Assembly (NCBI GenBank): GCA_964405975.1
Contig: CAYOPW010000053.1
Location: forward strand, 1-17,889
DNA from: Hyphomicrobium_A sp964405975
GTDB lineage: Bacteria > Pseudomonadota > Alphaproteobacteria > Rhizobiales > Hyphomicrobiaceae
Reading direction: 5' to 3'
Length of the DNA stretch: 17,889 bases
The notes below the pieces were generated by a model. The model was given only the letters and a program-made list of their open reading frames with translations, was not told the DNA's origin and did no database searches. Positions 14,338 through 17,889 of the stretch are shown one piece after another. A program made the position numbers and the translations under genes. Position 1 is the stretch's first letter; every line of letters begins with the position of its first letter.

Positions 14338-14815
14338 CACCGCCTGCCCATAGGAAGGCGGATGTGATGTTGGCAATCTGAAATGGAATTTGGCGCATGG
14401 CGGCCATGCCGGCGATCACGGGAATGACCGCACGAATTGGTCCGAAGAAGTGGCCGAGGAACACGGCAAGGGCACCATACTTCTCGAAAAAACGGCGCCC
14501 CCGCTGCATCATCTCGGGGTAGTCCCGGAACGGCCAGTATCCGTCGAGCGAGTCATTGAAGTAGAGGCCGATCCAATAGGAGACCGCATAACCGAGCGAA
14601 CCGCCAAGTCCTGCTGCAATCACGACGGGCCAGATGTCGATTGCACTGGCCCCCAAAAGGCCGCCGATCGTCACCAGAATTACCGTCGAAGGCAAGATCA
14701 AGGAGATGAACGCAAGGCTTTCGCCAAACGCAAGCGCGAACGCTACGGGTGCCGCCCATACTTGGTTGGCTTGAACGAATGCGATAACCGCCTCAACGAA
14801 TTCCTGAATCGTCAT
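14291..14815 (-). CDS. DedA-family (SNARE-associated) inner membrane protein
   Basis: The 174-residue protein has four or more hydrophobic stretches (about 20-55, 62-86, 115-137 and 146-172) and the DedA signature: acidic Glu32 in the first re-entrant segment (ALAFGESLAFISLILPS, 27-43), and FLGHFFGPIRAVIPVIAGM (119-137) with the key Arg128. The usual GR at positions 121-122 is GH here, seen in one sub-branch. DedA proteins sit in the inner membrane, support proton motive force and envelope integrity, and several are now assigned as lipid or undecaprenyl-phosphate flippases. AAAG is the only ribosome binding match upstream. It converges on and overlaps btaB. A role in handling betaine lipid is an attractive inference from location only. 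Confidence 0.87.
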   Translation of the reverse strand: MTIQEFVEAVIAFVQANQVWAAPVAFALAFGESLAFISLILPSTVILVTIGGLLGASAIDIWPVVIAAGLGGSLGYAVSYWIGLYFNDSLDGYWPFRDYPEMMQRGRRFFEKYGALAVFLGHFFGPIRAVIPVIAGMAAMRQIPFQIANITSAFLWAGGVIAPSFFGVAWLMGH

Positions 14816-14943
14816 TCTTTCTAGCTTTCTCGTCGTGGCAGCAGGACGCTCATTTGGGAAGTGCGAAGGCTGGCCGATGTTGGACCGAGCAGGCCGGGAT
14901 TGGAAGCGCCATCTGGAGGATGCATTTAGCGAGCGGGCACGTG

Positions 14944-15396
14944 CTAGGATTTACAGCGCCGCCGCATCTCTCTGGCAAGATCGCGTGAAACCTCGCTCGC
15001 CAGTATGACGCCGCGTGAAACCTGCGCCGTCGTCAGCTTTGCACCTGCAGGTCCGCGCAGTACTGCTGGTGCATTGTCGGCCTCACGCCGGCCGTGGGCG
15101 AGTTCATCGCACGTAAGCTCCTTCTTCTTCTTTTTGAGTGCGAACAGACGCACGCCTGACGCATAAGCCTCGGGTGGAGGAGGCTGCTTGACCCAGGCGC
15201 GGCTCGTGTCGTTCTCAAGATAGCGCAGCGTGGCCTGCCGGCGATTGATGCATTCAGCCGAGTCATCCACACACGTCATGCCCGAGTAGGGCCGGCCGGT
15301 GGAAATGTTAGGGCCGGCGCAGCCTAGTGGCGCGATAACCGGCAGCAGCGCTAAAATCAGCGCGCGCCGGCCTCGATCGTCGCCAAAATTCATCAT
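14944..15396 (-). CDS. Putative lipoprotein, 150 aa, unknown function
   Basis: After a basic start (RGRR at 8-11) comes a hydrophobic run ALILALLPVIAPLGC (12-26), which ends in a lipobox-like P-L-G-C with Cys26. The -3 position is Pro instead of the usual Leu, so lipidation is likely but not certain. The rest has Cys at 42, 49, 96 and 148, a KKKKK run at 88-92 and a Pro-rich PPPP at 72-75. AAGGGAGCG directly before the double ATG is a good ribosome binding site; either Met may be used. It is divergent from the quinone oxidoreductase, sharing about 100 bp of promoter region. I do not recognise the family. Probable location is the periplasmic face of a membrane. Confidence 0.7.
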   Translation of the reverse strand: MMNFGDDRGRRALILALLPVIAPLGCAGPNISTGRPYSGMTCVDDSAECINRRQATLRYLENDTSRAWVKQPPPPEAYASGVRLFALKKKKKELTCDELAHGRREADNAPAVLRGPAGAKLTTAQVSRGVILASEVSRDLAREMRRRCKS

Positions 15397-15497
15397 CGCT
15401 CCCTTGTCGGCCTATGGCATGAGCCCGTAGAAGGCCAGGATGGCAGCGTCAAGGCAACCGGCGCCGCGCTCCGGCCGCAACAATAATGGGGACCACA

Positions 15498-16472
15498 ATG
15501 GCGCACGCACTCCGGATCCATGATTATGGGGGTCCAGAAGCCTTGACTTGGAGCGTTGTTGAGGTCGGTCACCCAGGCCCGGGCGAAGCGCGAATCCGTC
15601 AAACGGCGGTCGGGCTCAACTACATCGATGTCTATCACCGCACCGGCCTATACAAGCTTGCGGACCTTCCGGCGATTATCGGAATGGAGGGGGCAGGTGT
15701 CGTTGAAGCGCTGGGCGATGGCGTGAACGACCTCAAAATCGGCGATCGAGTCGCGTATGCAGGCGTGCTGGGCGGCTATGCAGTCGAACGTCTCATCCCC
15801 GCGGATAGGCTGGTCAAGGTTCCCGGCACAATCGACGACGCCACGGCTGCCGCCATGATGCTACAGGGCATGACCGTGCGTTATCTCTTGCGCGAGACGT
15901 ATCCCTGCACGGCAGAGACGGTTCTGCTGTTTCATGCTGCGGCCGGCGGCGTTGGCTTAATCGCTTGTCAGTGGGCCAAGGCAATTGGCGCGACCATGAT
16001 CGGAACCGTTGGCTCCGATGAGAAGGCACAGATCGCACGGGAGAACGGCTGCCGTTACGTCATCAACTACCGCAAGGAGGATTTCGTTGCGCGCGTGCGC
16101 GAGATTATCGGTGGCGAAGGCTGCGACATTGTTTACGATTCAATCGGTAAAGATACGTTCCCAGCCTCGCTCGATTGCCTCAAGCCAAAAGGTCTGTGGG
16201 TGAGCTTCGGTAACGCCTCAGGACCGGTTCCACCATTCGACATGGGTATTCTCTCGGCAAAAGGCTCGCTCTTTGCGACGCGCCCTTCGCTGATGACCTA
16301 TACGGCGCGTCGCGATGACCTGCTCGCCAATGCAGGTGAACTTTTTGATATGGTCGCCAAGGGTGCGATTAATATTCCGGTAAGCCGGACCTATGCGTTG
16401 AAAGAGGCAGGACAAGCTCATCGCGATTTAGAAGCGCGCAACACGACAGGCTCGATTGTGCTGCTGCCATAG
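15498..16472 (+). CDS. qor: NADPH:quinone oxidoreductase, zinc-independent MDR family (Qor type)
   Basis: The 324-residue protein is a medium-chain reductase of the quinone oxidoreductase branch: ALRIHDYGGPEAL at residues 4-16, GLNYIDVYHRTGLY (39-52), the QOR signature GMEGAGVVEALG (62-73), GDRVAY (82-87) and the dinucleotide-binding FHAAAGGVGLIA (145-156). It lacks the zinc-binding cysteine cluster of alcohol dehydrogenases. It should reduce quinones with NADPH in the cytoplasm. An in-frame ATG lies 12 bases upstream at 15486, but GGGGA at 15488-15492, six bases before ATG 15498, and the length of E. coli QorA (327) favour 15498. It is a single gene, divergent from the lipoprotein. No link to the NRPS is evident. 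Confidence 0.93.
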   Translation: MAHALRIHDYGGPEALTWSVVEVGHPGPGEARIRQTAVGLNYIDVYHRTGLYKLADLPAIIGMEGAGVVEALGDGVNDLKIGDRVAYAGVLGGYAVERLIPADRLVKVPGTIDDATAAAMMLQGMTVRYLLRETYPCTAETVLLFHAAAGGVGLIACQWAKAIGATMIGTVGSDEKAQIARENGCRYVINYRKEDFVARVREIIGGEGCDIVYDSIGKDTFPASLDCLKPKGLWVSFGNASGPVPPFDMGILSAKGSLFATRPSLMTYTARRDDLLANAGELFDMVAKGAINIPVSRTYALKEAGQAHRDLEARNTTGSIVLLP

Positions 16473-16792
16473 GCCCAATGGTGAAAAGGTTCACGTAGCT
16501 CTTTTCTCAGTATGGTTATCGCGCGGTAAGCAGGATCGTGAAGGCAAAGTTGCACGCTGCTCAGATGCGAACCGAATGCACCACTTTGGGGCGCATGTGT
16601 TAGGCGTCCTTTACATCCGGCAACGAATTTGCCTGCTAATTTCTGCTCGGCCATTTACCAGTTTTCATCTGACCTCTGACATCCTTCCCGTCAACTTTCC
16701 CGCCTCAAGGAGCTGGCGGGACGGAAGGGGCGGCCGGGGGCACAACGCAATCGCCGCTACTTGGTGCAGCTTTAATGCAGGTGTATCGCGTT
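16473..16792. other. 320-base intergenic region with one long hairpin
   Basis: No gene seen. A weak hairpin GTGAA-AAGG-TTCAC at 16481-16494 a few bases after the qor stop is followed by CTCTTTTC and may be a poor terminator. A longer fold lies at 16684-16727, listed separately. Confidence 0.45.
16684..16727 (+). promoter_or_regulatory. Two-stem hairpin in the likely leader of the Sel1 gene
   Basis: CTTCCCGT (16684-16691) pairs with ACGGAAG (16721-16727) with one bulged C, and CCCGCC (16699-16704) pairs exactly with GGCGGG (16715-16720). The 5' side has a 7-base internal loop. It is about 65 bases before the Sel1-protein start. It could act as an RNA leader element or a DNA dyad; function is unknown. 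Confidence 0.3.
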
Positions 16793-17062
16793 ATGGCACG
16801 GCTAGATTTTTTCTCGCATAGCGCCCTGGAGGGTGCAGCGTCGGGGGGCACAGTGGATGCCCTCTATCAGCTTGGACTCATGTATTGTGTGGGCCGCGAT
16901 GTCGAGCTCGACCTCGTTGAGGCTCACAAGTGGTTCAATCTCGCAGCCCTGCGTGGGGATGCGGACGCAAAGCGCTACCGCCTCGAGATTGCGCGTGAAA
17001 TGACGAAGATCCAGATCGTACGCGCTCAAAAGTTGGCGCGTGAGTGGGTCGCCGCACACTGA
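16793..17062 (+). CDS. Small Sel1-repeat protein, 89 aa
   Basis: The protein starts MARLDFFSHSALEGAASGG and holds one full Sel1-like repeat, with the repeat pattern in ALYQLGLMYCVGRDVELD and AHKWFNLAALRGD, then a helical tail with ARE-M-T-x-x-Q. Sel1 repeats are alpha/alpha solenoid units that mediate protein-protein contacts. Alphaproteobacteria often carry short single-repeat versions of this kind. I chose ATG 16793 because the family commonly begins near MARLDFF; an in-frame ATG at 16775 would add six residues and has no better ribosome binding site (AGG at 16779-16781 is 11 bases before 16793). There is no signal peptide, so it is cytoplasmic. The partner is unknown. It converges with the next gene at a gap of 14 bp. 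Confidence 0.78.
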   Translation: MARLDFFSHSALEGAASGGTVDALYQLGLMYCVGRDVELDLVEAHKWFNLAALRGDADAKRYRLEIAREMTKIQIVRAQKLAREWVAAH

Positions 17063-17076
17063 TTGACATGGTTACT

Positions 17077-17622
17077 TCAGCAGTCGCTGAAAAACGAGCT
17101 CAGGCACGTCCACGTTTTCTTTGCGGCACTGCCCACCGCATCCCCGGCCTTCTTGAGATTCTTGCCGGTACCTTTCGCCATATCCACGACGGTTTTGGGC
17201 GGCTCCTGCGGAGCCGGCTCGGCGTTTTCGATTGCGCTTTCAGATGCCGGTTCCTGGTCCGAAGGACGGTCTTGCGCCTCCTCACCAAGGGGAGGTTGCA
17301 TCGCTTCAGGCGGCGGTACAAAGGCCTCGTCGGGGATGCCAGGGACATCCGGGAACATCACGGTCCTTGGTACTCCGTCGCATGGCCCTGATGACGTTCG
17401 GTCGACGCGACAGCTTGCGTGTTGGCCGCTCTTTGCCAGCTCCTTAATGCACAGAAGTTGTCCGCCGGTAGAGCGCGCCGCCGGCGCGGGATCGCCGCCA
17501 ATGATGCAGCGATAAAGCGCATCGGGGCTGGTGCAGGCGACGCAGTATTCCTGGGCAAATGCGCTCGGTGTGAATACGCAGATCGTGAGAACAACATAAC
17601 TGATACCGATCGATCTTGGCAT
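17077..17622 (-). CDS. Secreted Cys- and Pro/Glu-rich hypothetical protein, 181 aa
   Basis: I chose ATG 17622-17620 because GGGGGAGT lies about eight bases upstream and because the N-terminus then is a clean signal peptide: MPRSIGISYVVLTICVF with cleavage likely after SAFA (20-23). Longer in-frame starts to 17700 only add Arg-rich sequence. The mature part has an N-terminal Cys-rich region (Cys 27, 30, 39, 58, 71, 81), a Pro/Glu-rich linker at about 89-143, and a basic amphipathic helix at 144-170 ending in WTCLSSFFSDC with Cys173 and Cys181. The even Cys number fits disulfides in the periplasm. The middle is probably disordered. I do not recognise the family, and no domain suggests a function. 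Confidence 0.7.
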   Translation of the reverse strand: MPRSIGISYVVLTICVFTPSAFAQEYCVACTSPDALYRCIIGGDPAPAARSTGGQLLCIKELAKSGQHASCRVDRTSSGPCDGVPRTVMFPDVPGIPDEAFVPPPEAMQPPLGEEAQDRPSDQEPASESAIENAEPAPQEPPKTVVDMAKGTGKNLKKAGDAVGSAAKKTWTCLSSFFSDC

Positions 17623-17749
17623 TCGGCCACTCCCCCGCTTGACGCGGGTTTCTGATTTTCTAGGACGCCGAAGTTGTAACGATGCGGCGTGCTGCGCCAC
17701 GCGTCAAGAGGCCCGAATTGCCGCCAGGACGGTACGGCCTGTCATTGGC

Positions 17750-17778
17750 TTGCAATCAGCGCACCCCGCATCTATTAG
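17750..17778 (+). promoter_or_regulatory. Likely promoter of tRNA-Ser
   Basis: TTGCAA at 17750-17755 and TATTAG at 17773-17778 are separated by exactly 17 bp, each matching four of six consensus bases. Transcription would start near 17785, about nine bases before the tRNA. Confidence 0.45.
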
Positions 17779-17793
17779 GTGGCTTCGCTCGCT

Positions 17794-17885
17794 GGAGACG
17801 TGGCCGAGAGGCTGAAGGCGGCGGTTTGCTAAACCGTTATACGCTTAAGGGCGTATCGAGGGTTCGAATCCCTCCGTCTCCGCCA
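17794..17885 (+). tRNA. tRNA-Ser, anticodon GCU
   Basis: A complete 92-base class II tRNA. Acceptor GGAGACG (17794-17800) pairs with CGTCTCC (17875-17881), followed by discriminator G and an encoded CCA (17883-17885). The anticodon arm is GCGGT-TTGCTAA-ACCGT, with anticodon GCT at 17828-17830, reading AGC and AGU. A long variable arm (TACGCTTAAGGGCGTA) and the T loop TTCGAAT follow. The long variable arm and G discriminator are serine identity features. Confidence 0.97.
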
Positions 17886-17889
17886 TTTC

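Noticed and set aside
1128..17885. tRNA fragment and tRNA-Ser as a left/right attachment pair
   Set aside because: Both end in CCATTTC but the T arms and acceptors differ at several bases, and there is no integrase, so they are not a direct repeat pair.

Overview
The window looks like chromosome from an alphaproteobacterium of the order Hyphomicrobiales (Rhizobiales), probably close to Bradyrhizobium and its relatives. This is inferred from moderate-to-high GC, a short palindromic repeat of the kind scattered through those genomes, a btaA-btaB betaine-lipid operon, a Sel1-type small protein, and small basic or Cys-containing secreted proteins. No species was identified by search.

Layout. The left edge (1-333, minus strand) is the 5' part of a class I glutamine amidotransferase that runs off the window. 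Bases 334-2062 are gene-poor: a possible 53-aa ORF, a 12-bp-stem palindrome, a 10-bp tandem repeat, the 3' half of a tRNA with no 5' half, and about 880 bases where I see no convincing gene. Bases 2063-8173 are a tight three-gene operon: an EctB-type diaminobutyrate aminotransferase, a 1366-aa single-module membrane NRPS of the Pls (epsilon-poly-lysine synthetase) type, and a Sfp/AcpT-type phosphopantetheinyl transferase that overlaps the NRPS stop by ATGA.

Bases 8174-11079 hold a cold-shock protein with a long structured leader, then an alpha/beta hydrolase and an amidase-signature enzyme on the minus strand. Bases 11452-12129 carry two small basic proteins, one secreted. Bases 12352-14337 are btaA-btaB (diacylglyceryl-trimethylhomoserine synthesis), whose 3' end overlaps a convergent DedA-family membrane protein. 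Bases 14944-17622 hold a putative lipoprotein, a quinone oxidoreductase, a Sel1-repeat protein and a secreted Cys/Pro-rich protein. The right edge is an intact tRNA-Ser(GCU).

How the genes work together. The aminotransferase would supply L-2,4-diaminobutyrate, the phosphopantetheinyl transferase would arm Ser567 of the NRPS, and the NRPS has an adenylation domain, a carrier domain and three repeated units of a membrane-helix pair plus a hexapeptide beta-helix, with no standard condensation or thioesterase domain. The best reading is a self-contained pathway for a cationic isopeptide-linked polymer, most likely poly-diaminobutyrate, in a Gram-negative alphaproteobacterium. The nearby operon for a zwitterionic lipid raises a speculative link to tolerance of a polycation.
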